Origin: Aquatica leii
Lineage: Eukaryota > Arthropoda > Insecta > Coleoptera > Lampyridae
Assembly (NCBI GenBank): GCA_035610365.1
Contig: CM069435.1
Coordinates: 69,003,389-69,067,388 of the forward strand
DNA: 64,000 nucleotides
Direction of reading: 5' to 3'
The notes below the pieces were generated by a model that made no database searches, was not told the DNA's origin, and worked only from the letters and a program-made list of their open reading frames with translations. Made by a program: the position numbers and the translations under genes. Below are positions 46,101 through 58,113 of this stretch, in pieces. Every line of letters starts with the position of its first letter. The stretch's first letter is position 1.

Positions 46101-46584
46101 CCGTTATAATTTTTTTTATATTCAATTTTAATGACAAGACTTTTTGTTCTAAAAATAATATAATGGGATGATATAACCATTTATTGATTATACTTATATC
46201 GTGTTGTACATTTTGTATTCATTGTTTAATATGAATGTTGTTATAAATTAATGTTGTATCATGTGGATACGAGTAAATTTGGTCTTTATAATAGTAAAAA
46301 CTTAATTACTGGCCTTATGTGCTTAGATATAAATTTAAATTGCTATTGAAAGATTTATTATTAAACAGTGGAATACTTAATATAAATCGATTTATTAGAA
46401 AGGTTGTATTTTACTTAAAACTATTTAAAGTAATTGTTAGTAAAAACAATTATACTATTATTATATTATACAGTTTTCAGCAGTTTTAATTTTAATAGCT
46501 GAAAGACATATAATTAAATATAACTAAATAAATCTAGTTAGTTTTTATTTATTTTATCTATGTATTATTGGTTACTCAGTCAGG

Positions 46585-47440
46585 TACAGTCTCGTACGCT
46601 CCTCCTAACAAGATTCAGGCGTTTGTTTGAACATAACCTCTATTTGTGATACGGTAATAAGTTATTCGAGTTAGTTATGAAGCATTATCTATCTTTAAAA
46701 CCAATTAAACGCGGTATTAAAATTTAGCATAAGTGTGATTCGTTATCAGGTTACACTTATGATTTTAAAATCGATGTCGAAGAAGAAGAATCTGCTTTTG
46801 ATTACACTTTAAGTGAAGGAGTAATACAGAAGATAGACATTGCAATTTGTTTTGGCCCTTTTTTACGTTTGTCAGAATTTGTGATATTTTACTATTTCCC
46901 TCTGCTGAAACGTGCATCAACACTTGCAAAAACATGCCAAAGTTTTTCTAAAGAAAAAACTGCAATTTATAGAAGTTATAGTTGGCACTAATTGTCACAG
47001 TTCTCAATCGGGGATGGTCGAGCATAAAAATAAGAAAAGCAAAAAAGTAGACGTTGCTTATTTAAAGAGTATTGTCTTTTATAATTGATTTTTAAAAAGA
47101 GTAGATTTAGTCAATCAAATGGCAGCAGCATATGACTTAGATTAACGATCTGCAAAATAGTGGAAAAAAATTAGTTATTTCAAATTTTTATTACAAACGA
47201 GTGGATTTTTCGTAACGATGTAAATCGCAGTACAACACATTTATTTGATTTTATAACTGATCTTGCTGAAACTCTTATTGATCACGAAAAATACAATAGT
47301 ATTATCTCGCGCAAACGTTTTTTTGGTCGCCCTAGTAAAAAAGCCAGATATATGAAACATGTTGAAGATCATCTTCCTGTTCCCGGCGCCGACGTTGATC
47401 TTGCTTATTTAGAAAAAAAAAACTAAAACGAACCAAATAT
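46585..47440 (+). pseudogene. piggyBac-like transposase remnant
   Basis: Plus-strand pieces include LKPIKRGIKI followed by CDSLSGYTYDFKI (about 46697-46770), the PxKPxKRGxKxW...SGYxxDF motif of piggyBac transposases; DIAICF with FFTFVR (about 46835-46880); a QMAAAYDL-like stretch near 47115; LFDFITDLAETLIDHEKY (about 47240); and GRPSKKARYMKHVEDHLP (about 47325-47380). The C-terminal cysteine-rich region is missing, and multiple stops and frameshifts are present. No terminal repeats or TTAA duplication were located. Confidence 0.7.
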
Positions 47441-47884
47441 GTCAGTCACTTAACATTTTGGTTTTTATGATTGAATAAGGCCAAAAATATTCGTCCAATG
47501 AGACACTTATGCCTCAACAAAAAAGTTTAATACAACGTTTTCCCAGGATTATTTACTAATCTGCAAAATAAATAATAAATATAAAACCTTTAAGAATAGT
47601 TGTTATTGCAGCTACATCTATTTATGTATTAATAAATGCTATATAATCTAAATACGCATAAGTCGACTTCAAAGAGTTAAATCAATTAGACAATACTTAT
47701 GACACAATGCTGGTCAGTAAAGTAATATAAACCAACAATTGACAAAACGGGCAAAATATGTTTTTGCGTAATTAACGTTAACAAAAAAAAATAACGTAAC
47801 AATTTTCATTCTTCCTAAATAAAAAAACATTTTGTTTATGATCAAAATACAAAATAACTCATTTTTCCTAATGACATCATCTAC

Positions 47885-48345
47885 AATGTAAGGTTTTAAA
47901 TCCTTTACGTGCCATTGTCCTTTTGAATGACCAAGGTTGTCTTCTAATTCATAAACACTAATTTCTTATTAAAATAGTTAGCGGCGTCTGATAATACATA
48001 GTTCGATTTCTACACCATCTGCCCAACTTTATACCGTACATCGCTGTTTCTTAAATTATATCTATTCTGTTGAGTTTTATGCAAGTTTTCTTTGACATAG
48101 TTGTGCCACCTTACTAACTTTAAATTATTTTTAGTTTTTCTTTCTTCACATTCTTTAGGTACAATACCTACATTGAGTTCATTGTATTCGTCACCTGCTT
48201 GACACATCTTACGCCCAAAATTAATAAAGTATGTAGATTCCTTTGTGGTTTCATGACGTGCTGTTTGCAAAGCACAAGTTAAGGCGCTTAAATGTTTATA
48301 CCATTTTTATTGGCTGTTTTTAAGATATTTGAACATCATAGTTGG
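47885..48345 (-). pseudogene. gypsy integrase C-terminal fragment
   Basis: An open frame (48270-48010) reads TARHETTKESTYFINFGRK, the late-integrase motif NxxxHxSTxxxPxFxxxG, then a helical region and YNLRNSDVRYKVGQMV, the start of the C-terminal barrel. In a shifted frame below 48010 the pieces GHSKGQWHVKDLKPY follow, the usual end of gypsy integrases. The catalytic core is not recognisable upstream. Confidence 0.7.
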
Positions 48346-49099
48346 TTGAAGTGATAAGATTCTTCAAAACAAATGCAGATTTCCAAACACAACAGCAAGC
48401 ATAAAACCAATGTATAAATCCAATGAATAATAAACTCCAATAACGGAAAATCCAATAAATAAAAAGACAAAACCGAAATAAAAGACCCAGTAAATAAAAA
48501 CAGAAATAAAAGAAAAGACCCTAAATATAAATAATTAGAATGGTTTTTAAATGACATGATGTACTTACGCTGCATCGAAATGTAACGGCCTTTAAATAAA
48601 TTCCTTTGTCTAATTGTATTGCGTAACATTGTGAAATCACTAAAAATGTTGAATTCAATAGAAAAATTATATCAAAAGAAAGGTAAACTCACCAGCAATT
48701 TTGTGGAATTAATAAAAAATAAATTGTATGCGTTTTTACGCCATAATCAAGAAAATTTGTCTTCCCCGCATCACTACGACGCGTACGGCCAAAGATGGCC
48801 CAAACGGAAGTGAGCTAAAATCTATAACGACGCGGCGTTTCCAAACTGAATAAATTTAAGTGCAATATTAGTTGCAGAAAATAAACAAATGCAAAAATTG
48901 TAATGAACTCTAACGGGACGTTACAACGTCTCAGTTTGAAAATGCGTCATTAGAATGACGGTGACCTAAAACAATGTTAATGCTCAACTCATAGATCACG
49001 TGGGAAATAGGTTTTAATGAAGGCCCTGTAGCATTCAAAACAAGGTATTACGGACAACATTTTTTTCTTTTTTAGGTGAACTATGTATAATTGTATTGT
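48346..49099. other. unidentified sequence between gypsy integrase and RNase H
   Basis: The integrase core expected here is not seen. A plus-strand open frame at 48619-48813 (64 codons, basic) has no known domain. Confidence 0.35.
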
Positions 49100-49260
49100 T
49101 GGAAACTTATCTACCTCATCTACTTAAAGGGTCCTTTAAATTGTCTAACTACACAAGGCTATAGTGATCTGTCACCACAGTGAACAAAATGTCTGGGTAC
49201 TTTATAACACCGCTAAACATTTGTTTTTGGCAACCGATTTTCTTTTATTTTTACTAAGTG
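49100..49260 (-). pseudogene. gypsy RNase H fragment
   Basis: Minus-strand translation shows FTVVTDHYSL and, after a stop, LDNLKDPLSR, matching FxVxTDHxxLxWLxxxKDPxxR near the end of the gypsy RNase H domain. Confidence 0.65.
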
Positions 49261-49776
49261 ATCTTGAGGTTTCCCAAACAACATAGTTCTTTAATTTTTT
49301 TAATCGAATTTTTGCATGCAAAATTCCAATTAAATTTAGACCGTTTACTTAATCAACCTGATAAAGAAGACGCTATTTCAGTAAAATGTGGAATAAAACG
49401 CCTGTACCAAGAAATCAGTCCTAAAATACTACAAATTTCAGCTATATTTTTTGGCGAAAGCATGATTAGAATACATGCAATCTTGTCAGAATTTATTAGT
49501 ATAACGTTACGAATTACTAGATACCCTAAATATTTAAGTTCGGGTTTAGAAAAGTGATTATGTTTTTATTCAAGATAAGTCGTGCCTTTGTTAATCTACT
49601 TAATACTTCATCTAATACCTTTAAATGTTTATCAAAAGAAGAAGCCAAAATTATAATGTCATCCAAATAACAAAAAACGTCGGTTCTAATTCGGGATCAA
49701 AAATAACATCAGTGAACCGCTGAAAGGGAGCAAATGCATTTGATAATCCATACGGAAGACAAGTGAACTGGTATAA
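49261..49776 (-). pseudogene. gypsy reverse transcriptase, downstream part
   Basis: Minus strand: QFTCLPYGLSNAFAPFQRF (49710-49770) and DPELEP, then a degraded catalytic region where the DD box is not intact. After a frameshift comes FSKPELKYLGYLV and ILGLISWYRRFIPHFTEIA (49350-49557), the thumb and connection region. The first motif starts directly at the LTR boundary at 49776, where the LARD-type element interrupts the gene. Confidence 0.8.
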
Positions 49777-51217
49777 TGTAATGTATAAAACTTACTAAAC
49801 AAAGGTGTCATTTGTATAACGTAAAACTTACGAATACACTTTAATCGTAACAAAATAAATTAATTAATGCACCATGGCTAGCTCACAAAAATATTTATTT
49901 AAAACACATTATAAACAAACTACATACATAAGAGCAATGAGATAATTTTCATATTTATTTAATTTAGAGTCGTGGGGAATTCTTACGTTACTTAAGATTA
50001 ATAATTTTGAATTTGATAAAAACAAAAATTTATAAGTTGGACGCCACAATATTTTTTATATTAAAATGGTTAAATATTGAAACCAAAACATAACACTAAC
50101 ATAATAACAAAAAAACATATTTACATATTTTGACAGTATCGAAGGTCAAATATAAATTTAAAGTTACCTGCTTTCAAACTTTAATGCGCAAGTCGAATTG
50201 GTGAGGTCAGTGACGCTTTCTCATCTAATTTATGCGATGACGCAACATTACGAAATTCTTGAAATGCATATTTTAATTTCCATATTTTCCGTATTTATTC
50301 TGATTGATCTAATATTCGTACAGATCCATTAACCAGAATATCGTAACACAAACGTAGCGTAAAATTTTCATTCGCAACATCCAATTCAGATTTTATCAGA
50401 CGTAACACATGAATATTTATCGATTTTTACTCATAAAAATCATAATTCGTAACGGAAATTTTTCGTAAACAGCGACGTTGTGACTAACATCAAACGTGCA
50501 TCGTAAAACCATAAATTCATATCGCATTTCAAAACATCAAAATCGTAAAAAGGCGTACGTATCCAAACGAAATTTTCGTAACCATCAACGAATTTAAACG
50601 TACACAAATCCAAAAAAGCATCGAATAAATCAGAAAACGTAGTCGTAAAAGCAAAAACTTCCAATTCAAACGTAGATAAAGTTATTGCGCAATTTTTCAT
50701 TTAGGCGTAGTCATCATATGATTCATTGAAATGACGTAATATGATGCAACTCTCATACATCGTATATTTAATTCTTTTTCGAAGATTTGAAACCAAGTAC
50801 CATAAAAACCAAAAATCCGGAACAAAGAAAAAAAACTAAAACGTAAATTGCGATGTATTAAACATGCGCATCGAAACAAAAATGACTTACCCCTTCTAAT
50901 TTACGGGTTTTATTCTAAACAACAAAATGCGGTGCTACAACGAACGCCGGCTTAAATAATTTGCCCCATTACGCAAAAATTCACAAACACAAATTACATA
51001 AGTGGTAATTCCACTTTTTGCAGCACGCAAAAAAATGTCTGCTCACTACTTCATTTCGAACGTAAGATGCAGATGGATGACTTCGTACTTAAGAAGAAGC
51101 TCAAAACGCATGTGCGTGCGTCAAATGCTTGCGCAAAAGGATTTTATATCAACGGTGAATACAAAAATGTTACTTAAAAACAGACTTATTCAAACGTAAA
51201 AAAATGTGCACGTTACA
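49777..51217 (-). repeat. LTR (3' by the proposed orientation), 1441 bp
   Basis: Starts TGTAATGTATAAAAC and ends GTGCACGTTACA on the plus strand. It is unusually rich in ACG and CGT triplets compared with surrounding DNA. Two small minus-strand frames (50440-50700 and 50697-50879) overlap by four bases but are broken in the older copy at 25626-27060, so they are not supported as genes. Confidence 0.88.
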
Positions 51218-52905
51218 CTCGCTACTTAGTCAAAAATAAAAAAAAACAAAAAAAAAACGATTAGTTGTCGGAGAAGAACTTGAAATCAAAAATGGATGTA
51301 TCAATAAGACTAACTTCACAAGTATCGGAATCATACGAAACAATCGAAACAGAAAAACTCTCGAATCATACATACAACAAACATTCTCAAACATCAATTT
51401 ACGGAGCGCTCCTATCAAAGTAAAACATACTAAGTGAGTCCTAAAGATACCTAACAAAAAAAAAACATAACAGATGATCGAATACCAACTTTCAAAAAAT
51501 ACTGAGCACAGAAAATAATCTTCCAAACGTAAGGAAACTTTCGAAACGTAGCGAATAACAAAATAATTCATATAAACAAATAACCTTCGATACACTAAAA
51601 CAGAACTGTACAAACAAAAATAGGATTAATTTAAGATCACTATAGTCTGCTGCATTAATGGCAGGAAATTTAAGAAGAGGGAACTTCTGAGCTTCACGGG
51701 ATCCACTCATAATGTTGTACACCCACAACTAAAAAAACTACATAAAAATGCAAATACGCAAACACAAACAATCGTTAAATCAACCTAATGATACCAAAGA
51801 ACTTATTTACATAGGCATAAAATCCAAACGAAACAAAACAAATTTTACTAGAAAAATCACGTTATTTTTCTATAAAGTCCATAACATACAAATCTTTAGT
51901 AGTGTTACCGTTCGTATCTTTCAATTGGTTAAACCAGCTGAAAGAGAATCTTAATAACTCTACATAGAAAGTACCTACACAAAATACAAGAAACGTAAAC
52001 AAAAACAAAAGAAATCGAACAAATCAAAACTATACTAACGTATACATATCAAAAAGAAATAACAGTTCATATTTCCTAAAATATTATCACTGATTTCATA
52101 TCCAGAAGGCAGAGCTTCTAAACAAAACAAAACTTAAATTGACATAAAACAGAAGACAAAACATATTCATGTGAACCTTGTGTTTCACTTCGAATTTCAT
52201 TAAACAAATCATATTCGTAACCTAAAAGAAGAAAATTTCTTTCAAGACCTTAACAAAACAAAATCGAACAAATTTCAACGTAATATATGTTATCATAACG
52301 AACCAATATCATAAAACAAAGACTTAGCAGAAACGTAGGCAAAACAATCCATTTTTCTAAATGCAAAAATTGAGAATTCACACGAGCACACACTACAATG
52401 GTGAAAATCTCAGGATTAAGCACAATCAAAAATCAGTTGAAAGTTCTACAAATTGAGAAACATTCATTTCGAAATCAGACGAATGCAAAACAAAATCGAA
52501 AGCACACAAGTTCAAATACAATTCATACTCAATAAAAGATCTAACTCCATTTTCAGAAAATTCAAAAAATCTAAACAAAATCATAAATACTGAAGTCGTA
52601 CACAGAATGTAAATCATCACAACAATGTAATCGTAGCCAAAGTTACAAATCAAAATCAATAACGAAATCAGATCAATCATATCAAACATATTTCAAATTG
52701 TATCGTAAACTTAAAATGAATCGTATTTTACCTTCGCATAAACATGTGATAAACCTTACATAACATATTAACATAGTTATAATACACAAACAATATAAAC
52801 AAATCATAATACATAATACATAAAAATACAAAATACAAAAAAAATCAAATCAAAATTTCAGTAACGTTAGAATTTTCTCTAGCCTCACACGATGGGTGCC
52901 ATTTG
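51218..52905 (-). other. internal region of the gene-less LTR element
   Basis: 1688 bp with only short hydrophobic open frames (the largest 127 codons at 51230-51613, minus strand). None shows retroelement motifs. A long A-rich run at 51231-51262 lies next to the left LTR. No typical polypurine tract was seen in the orientation indicated by the primer-binding site. Confidence 0.7.
52884..52901 (-). promoter_or_regulatory. candidate primer-binding site of the gene-less LTR element
   Basis: On the minus strand, four bases after the LTR end, TGGCACCCATCGTGTGAG begins. TGG at this position is the usual complement of the tRNA CCA end, and TGGCRCCCA is common in LTR elements. The tRNA species is not assigned. 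Confidence 0.55.
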
Positions 52906-54336
52906 TGTAATGTATAAAACTTACTAAACAAAGATGTCATTTGTATAACGTAAAACTTACGAATACACTTTAATCGTAACAAAATAAATTAATTAATGCA
53001 CCATGGCTAGCTCACAAAAATATTTATTTAAAACACATTATAAACAAACTACATACATAAGAGCAATGAGATAATTTTCATATTTATTTAATTTAGAGTC
53101 GTGGGAATTCTTACGTTACTTAAGATTAATAATTTTGAATTTGATAAAAACAAAAATTTATAAGTTGGACGCCACAATATTTTTTATATTAAAATGGTTA
53201 AATATTGAAACCAAAACATAACACTAACATAATAACAAAAAAACATATTTACATATTTTGACAGTATCGAAGGTCAAATATAAATTTAAAGTTACCTGCT
53301 TTCAAACTTTAATGCGCAAGTCGAATTGGTGAGGTCAGTGACGCTTTCTCATCTAATTTATGCGATGACGCAACATTACGAAATTCTTGAAATGCATATT
53401 TTAATTTCCATATTTTCCGTATTTATTCTGATTGATCTAATATTCGTACAGATCCATTAACCAGAATATCGTAACACAAACGTAGCGTAAAATTTTCATT
53501 CGCAACATCCAATTCAGATTTTATCAGACGTAACACATGAATATTTATCGATTTTTACTCATAAAAATCATAATTCGTAACGGAAATTTTTCGTAAACAG
53601 CGACGTTGTGACTAACATCAAACGTGCATCGTAAAACCATAAATTCATATCGCATTTCAAAACATCAAAATCGTAAAAAGGCGTACGTATCCAAACGAAA
53701 TTTTCGTAACCATCAACGAATTTAAACGTACACAAATCCAAAAAAGCATCGAATAAATCAGAAAACGTAGTCGTAAAAGCAAAAACTTCCAATTCAAAGG
53801 TAGAGAAAGTTATTGCGCAATTTTTCATTTAGGCGTAGTCATCATATGATTCATTGAAATGACGTAATATGATGCAACTCTCATACATCGTATATTTAAT
53901 TCTTTTTCGAAGATTTGAAACCAAGTACCATAAAAACCAAAAATCCGGAACAAAGAAAAAAAACTAAAACGTAAATTGCGATGTATTAAACATGCGCATC
54001 GAAACAAAAATGACTTACCCCTTCTAATTTACGGGTTTTATTCTAAACAACAAAATGCGGTGCTACAACGAACGCCGGCTTAAATAATTTGCCCCATTAC
54101 GCAAAAATTCACAAACACAAATTACATAAGTGGTAATTCCACTTTTTGCAGAACGCAAAAAAATGTCCGCTCACTACTTCATTGCGAACGTAAGATGTCT
54201 TCGTACTTAAGAGGAAGCTCAAAACGCATGTGCGTGCGTCAAATGCTTGCGCAAAAGGATTTTTATATCAACAGTGAATACAAAAATGTTACTTAAAAAC
54301 AGACATATTCAAACGTAAAAAAATGTGCACGTTACA
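52906..54336 (-). repeat. LTR (5' by the proposed orientation), 1431 bp
   Basis: Almost identical to 49777-51217. Visible differences include loss of about 10 bp near 54195, one base in the run near 53104, and a few substitutions (for example near 53776). Confidence 0.88.
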
Positions 54337-54340
54337 ATAA

Positions 54341-54640
54341 AGAGCAGTCTGGAATTGTAAATGCCGTGTATTTTTTGGTATTCTCATCTAATTCAACCTG
54401 CCAATACACGCTTTTAATGTATAAGGTAATCATATAATGTGTATTATCTAATTTGAAAAAAATCGATGAGATATGATGTAGCGGGTACGCGTCTTTTTCC
54501 GTAACTCTGTTTAATTTCTTAAACTAGCAAAAACGTTGAAAACCGTTTTTTTAGAACTAACATAATAGACGACAACGAAGCATTATCAGATTTCTTAATT
54601 ACGCCGGCTTTGTTTATTATGTTTTGTTTATAAGAAAAGA
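54341..54640 (-). pseudogene. gypsy reverse transcriptase, upstream part
   Basis: Minus strand: NRVTEKDAYPLHHI-like motif (about 54475-54520, one frame), then VYWQVELDENTKKYTAFT (about 54355-54405), the YWQVxLDExSxxxTAF motif of gypsy reverse transcriptases. The reading continues across the 4-bp duplication into the part at 49776, with the gene-less LTR element between. Confidence 0.8.
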
Positions 54641-54747
54641 CCGTATAATAACGTTGATTAATTGGAGTAATGACCGGTAATAATTTTATGTTTTACTAAA
54701 TATGTGCGACCTAACTACCCATTTTTGATTTTTTGCTTTACTGCGTG

Positions 54748-54812
54748 CGTTCGTGGGTGCGTGAGTAGATGCGTGCGTGTGTGTGTTTGTGTGTGCGTGT
54801 GTGTGTGTGTGT
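54748..54812. repeat. (TG)n-type microsatellite
   Basis: An interrupted GTGC/GTGT run of about 65 bp lies between the gypsy reverse transcriptase fragment and the pogo region. Confidence 0.85.
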
Positions 54813-55099
54813 AACGATGTACCCACAATAACTCTCAAACCAACTAAAAACTTAAAATTTAGCATAAAGTTGCCTTTTCATATACTCTCGGTTTTATCAG
54901 ATCATGGGTATGATAATAAAAATTTTTTTTAGCAGTTTTTCTTATATAATTTTGTACGTATGTCAATTTTTAGAATTATTTTTACAGTTTCTTATAAAGA
55001 TAATTCTTCCTAATAATTTATTCAAATAACAAAAATTTCTAACATTAACAGTTTATTAGATATTTTATTTTAATTTAAAGTAAATTCCATATATATTCT

Positions 55100-55113
55100 A
55101 GGTTCGAATCCTG
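55100..55113 (+). other. tRNA B-box-like sequence followed by a T run
   Basis: AGGTTCGAATCCT matches a T-arm/B-box, and eight T residues follow within 20 nt, like a polymerase III terminator. No D-arm, anticodon arm or pairing acceptor stem lies upstream, so this is not a tRNA gene. It could be a SINE or tRNA-pseudogene remnant. Confidence 0.3.
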
Positions 55114-55318
55114 CCTGCGACGATTTTTTTTAGAAAAAAATTCCATATCTTGAAGGGAAAGCAAAATACGTTAAAAATAACAATTTGTCTCTATATTCTA
55201 TTAACCAGGAAGTTTTTCTTCAATGTGAAAAGAAAATACTCGTATGTAAAAATTTCTTATAAGAAAGTTGTGTGGTGACCACACGAGTTTTTTTTTTAAT
55301 ACGGTACATTAACAACAC

Positions 55319-56664
55319 TTAATCATTGACACTATTTGCTACGTGACAAAAAATTGCTCTTATTTCTTTAGGGGTTTTATAAGGGCGGGAAGGTCCAGGT
55401 ACTCTTATTTCTTCGGGGGTTTCAGGAATTGGTTCTGGTGTATAGTGTCCATCGCTAAAAACAGATGTTGTTGCCTTTGGTGTTTCTTCTCGGTGTAATG
55501 GATCAGGTCTATCTGTAACCTTTGCAGTAAGAAAGTCATGGTCTGCAAAATGGTGCGAATTGAAGGAGTAAATACTCGTTTTTAAAAATCCTTTTATTAT
55601 GTTAGTTGGAGTAAAAACTCGTTGATATGCATTTGCGATATCTTTTAAAGCGATAGTCTGACCAGGATTTTGCATCATGAAGTCATTGCAAGTTTCATTG
55701 TAATATGTTTTAAAGGGCCCGTAGACAGCCACATCCAAAGGTTGTAATTTATGACTTGTATGCGGGGGTATCGTTAATAAAACGATACCATTTTCCTTGC
55801 AGATATACGGTTACAATGATTATCTAGTATCAGTAGAATTTTCTTGTCATGTGTACATTTTACAAATTTTATGAAGTGCAACATATATTTCAAAATTGTC
55901 TGCTGTCATCCATCCACTTAGGTTGTCATGTAATGTTGTTCACAAACACGTGAAAATACAAACAACAGAGGAATTGAGTTTCCGGTTGCATTTATGGTAC
56001 ACAGGACTGTGACTGTTGTACCCCGTTCACCGGAAGTAACTTTAGATACCTATTTTTGTCCTTTTTGAGAAATTATTTTGCCAGGTTTGTGGACGGTCTG
56101 GACTCCAGTTTCATCACAATTGTAGATGGAATCAGGTTCAAACCGGTATCGACGTAATACTTCTGCAAGTAAATCATAAAATTTTCCCACTGTCTGTCTG
56201 TTAAAAGCTGTCCCACGTGAAAAGCTTGTTGGTTCTGGTGTTCGGAGTGACAGTTGTTTGTTTCGGGACATAAAGCTTCGAAGCCAGTCGTAGGAAGCTG
56301 TTTCATTCCTTTTCTAGTTCTGGAAAATTTTCTTTTCATTTTCTAAAGCGTACAAAAATGCAAATTTTCTTGTCTCTTTTGATGTAAGACCATAATTCAT
56401 TCTGGCAGCTGTTAATAAATATGCTGCTAAACGTTTCTTTTCATCATCAGAAAAATCTGAGAACCTGCATAGTTGGGGAAAAATTTCATCTCATCGCCAT
56501 TGTCTTTGTGCTTTGCAACGTATCTTTGCAAAATCGTTTTATCGATACGGTATTTATTAGCTGTAGGTATTAGTTTAGACCCATCTAAAACTTCTTGAAC
56601 AGCTGTCCTCATTCGTTCAAGAGACGCTGGTATCTTGTTACTTTTTTTCTCACTTAAATGGCAT
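55319..56664 (-). pseudogene. pogo/Tigger-like transposase, frameshifted but nearly full length
   Basis: Minus strand, N to C: a psq-type helix-turn-helix (MRTAVQEVLDGSKLIPTANKY, about 56555-56615), a second DNA-binding segment ending LSLRTPEPTSFSRGTAFN (about 56200-56250), and YNCDETGVQTV with the first catalytic Asp (about 56090-56125). After frameshifts come SGERGTTVTVLCTINATGN, LLILDNHCN (second Asp, near 55815) and LDVAVYGPFKTYYNE (third Asp, near 55740), then a Pro-rich tail ending at the stop at 55319. The Met at 56664 is followed by a frameshift after four codons. Length (about 450 codons) fits the family. At least three frameshifts make it inactive. Terminal repeats were not located. 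It lies between gag and reverse transcriptase of the gypsy relic. Confidence 0.8.
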
Positions 56665-57109
56665 CCTAAAATTAAAAAGCAAATTAATATTTTGATAAAC
56701 ACACAGATCGGGAAGGAATGATACATGTATCATATCTCGCCACAACCAAATGTATCAATTTTCCTTGTGCAGCTGATTTTATAAAAATTTAAATTTCAGA
56801 AAATCTAACCCACAATATTTACATGAATTTTACGTCAAATTAGAGCTAACAGTATGCACTATCCTATGTAAATTTGATAACCGGGATAACTGTGTTGTGT
56901 TGTCCCTAAAATGCTTACACTTACCTTTCAAAAATTCACAAAATATTTACTGAAATCAGTCTTTTTGCCGTAAATTCTTAACTTTACAGTAAACCAACAC
57001 ACATGTGTTGCCTACGCAAAAGCATTACAGCGATGCCAAAACAGTTGCACGCCAAGCAGTTCTGGTGGCAAATTTAAAGGTGTATCAACTTTCCCATAGT
57101 ATCACACCT

Positions 57110-58010
57110 CTCCAGTCTCCTCTATGTTTGTACAAGGGACTTTCAGACGAAAAGCATCTAATGCAGAGGTAGGAATTTTATCAAAAAATGTCATCATTGC
57201 AACAACGTAAATACCAAGACTTTTGTTTAGACTTTGCGTTCGTTTTCAAAATTTGATTCTAAGGTTTATTAGCCCTAGAAGCTGGTAAAAATTCTTTTGT
57301 CATTTATACAGCTAAACTATTGTAATAGTTAACTTGACTACAAACCAATCTAAACCAAGGAAGCGCTTAATCTTTAGAAACATCAATTGCAAAATTAAAC
57401 AATTGTTATTATTGCATAACTTATTGACTTTTTGGGAAATGAATTAAAACTTTGGTTGACTAGAAAACTTCACATACCACTTATAACCCGCAATCGAGTA
57501 AAAAAAAATTTACTTGAAGATATTTTACTAAGGTGTTGTCTATTGGAATTGCTTTCGGTAGCTGGTGCTACATTTTGAGAATAAAGTGAAAGAGCCTCAT
57601 TAACATAATTCTTTATGAAACTGTAATCAGCATAAGTTCTGCTAAAAAAACTACCAAATCAAATCGTTTCTGAACTATTTTCTTATCAGTACTTGATTTT
57701 ATTTATGCGATTAAAGAGGTGACTAAATTTGGTTTAATTTTTTTTAGTACACACACGTGTAGGATTTGTAAAAGATGACATTGCCTACCTAAGTTTCGTT
57801 ACTTTTTGTTTACAAATAGTTAATTCATTTTTTACATCTAATTTTAGGTAGCAAACAAAAGACATACCAGATTTTTCAAGAGCTAACACGCCTCTCAAAC
57901 TTTCTCGCCACTTGCCTACACCTCCAGATGTTTTTACATCTCTAACTTTCAATTCATACTCTAACTAATCTTTAGATAACCTATCGATATCAAAACAAAA
58001 TGGTATTATG
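57110..58010 (-). pseudogene. gypsy gag remnant
   Basis: Minus-strand segments: VRDVKTSGGVGKWRESLRG with VLALEKSGMSF (about 57870-57955), resembling the N-terminal region of insect gypsy gag. Then SKDQALPWFRLVCSQVN (about 57320-57375) and MTKEFLPASRANKP (about 57270-57310), corresponding to the capsid pattern ALxWxRxxxxxxxxW...FxxxFxP. Frameshifts separate the pieces. A degenerate Cys/His stretch near 57010-57060 might be a zinc knuckle, but is uncertain. Confidence 0.6.
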
Positions 58011-58095
58011 TCAAATAAAATAAAATTGACCAACTTCAAATTGTAAAAACTATCGTCGAAAATAATCGGTGAGTCGTATCAATATTTTTTAAGCC

Positions 58096-58113
58096 TTACA
58101 CGTTTTGGCGCCA
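58096..58113 (-). promoter_or_regulatory. candidate primer-binding site of the gypsy relic
   Basis: On the minus strand TGGCGCCAAAACGTGTAA starts a few bases after ACATAACA, which would be the end of the 5' LTR. TGGCGCC is a common primer-binding start, and the position upstream of gag is right. The LTR itself was not delimited. Confidence 0.5.

Larger units (their letters stand above)
49777..54336 (-). mobile_element. gene-less LTR retrotransposon (LARD-like), 4560 bp
   Basis: Two nearly identical long terminal repeats (49777-51217 and 52906-54336) begin TGTAA and end TTACA and flank 1.69 kb of internal sequence. A 4-bp direct repeat ATAA (49773-49776, 54337-54340) marks the insertion, which splits a gypsy reverse transcriptase between adjacent motifs. 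On the minus strand a TGG-starting primer-binding site follows the right LTR after 4 nt, so I orient it minus. No gag, protease, reverse transcriptase or integrase motif occurs inside. LTR differences are few, mainly a 10-bp deletion, so it is young. It must have been mobilised in trans. Confidence 0.85.
47870..58113 (-). mobile_element. Ty3/gypsy retrotransposon relic interrupted by two insertions
   Basis: Reading leftwards on the minus strand: primer-binding site (58096-58113), gag (58010-57110), a gap holding a pogo transposase gene (55319-56664), reverse transcriptase (54640-54341, continuing 49776-49261), RNase H (49260-49100) and the integrase C-terminus (48345-47885). The reverse transcriptase is cut by a complete LTR element (49777-54336) with a 4-bp duplication. 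The middle of integrase and the protease were not found, nor the LTRs. Order and strand agree across 10 kb, so I treat the parts as one ancestral insertion. Confidence 0.65.

Noticed and set aside
50440-50879. Two overlapping minus-strand ORFs (86 and 60 codons) repeated at 53568-54007
   Set aside because: They lie in the LTRs and are duplicated only because the LTRs are near-identical; the older LTR copy at 25626-27060 has frame-breaking indels and no start codon, so there is no sign of coding constraint.
55095-55135. Possible tRNA gene at the GGTTCGAATCC sequence
   Set aside because: Only a T-arm-like segment is present; no acceptor stem, D-arm or anticodon arm can be formed with the upstream sequence.
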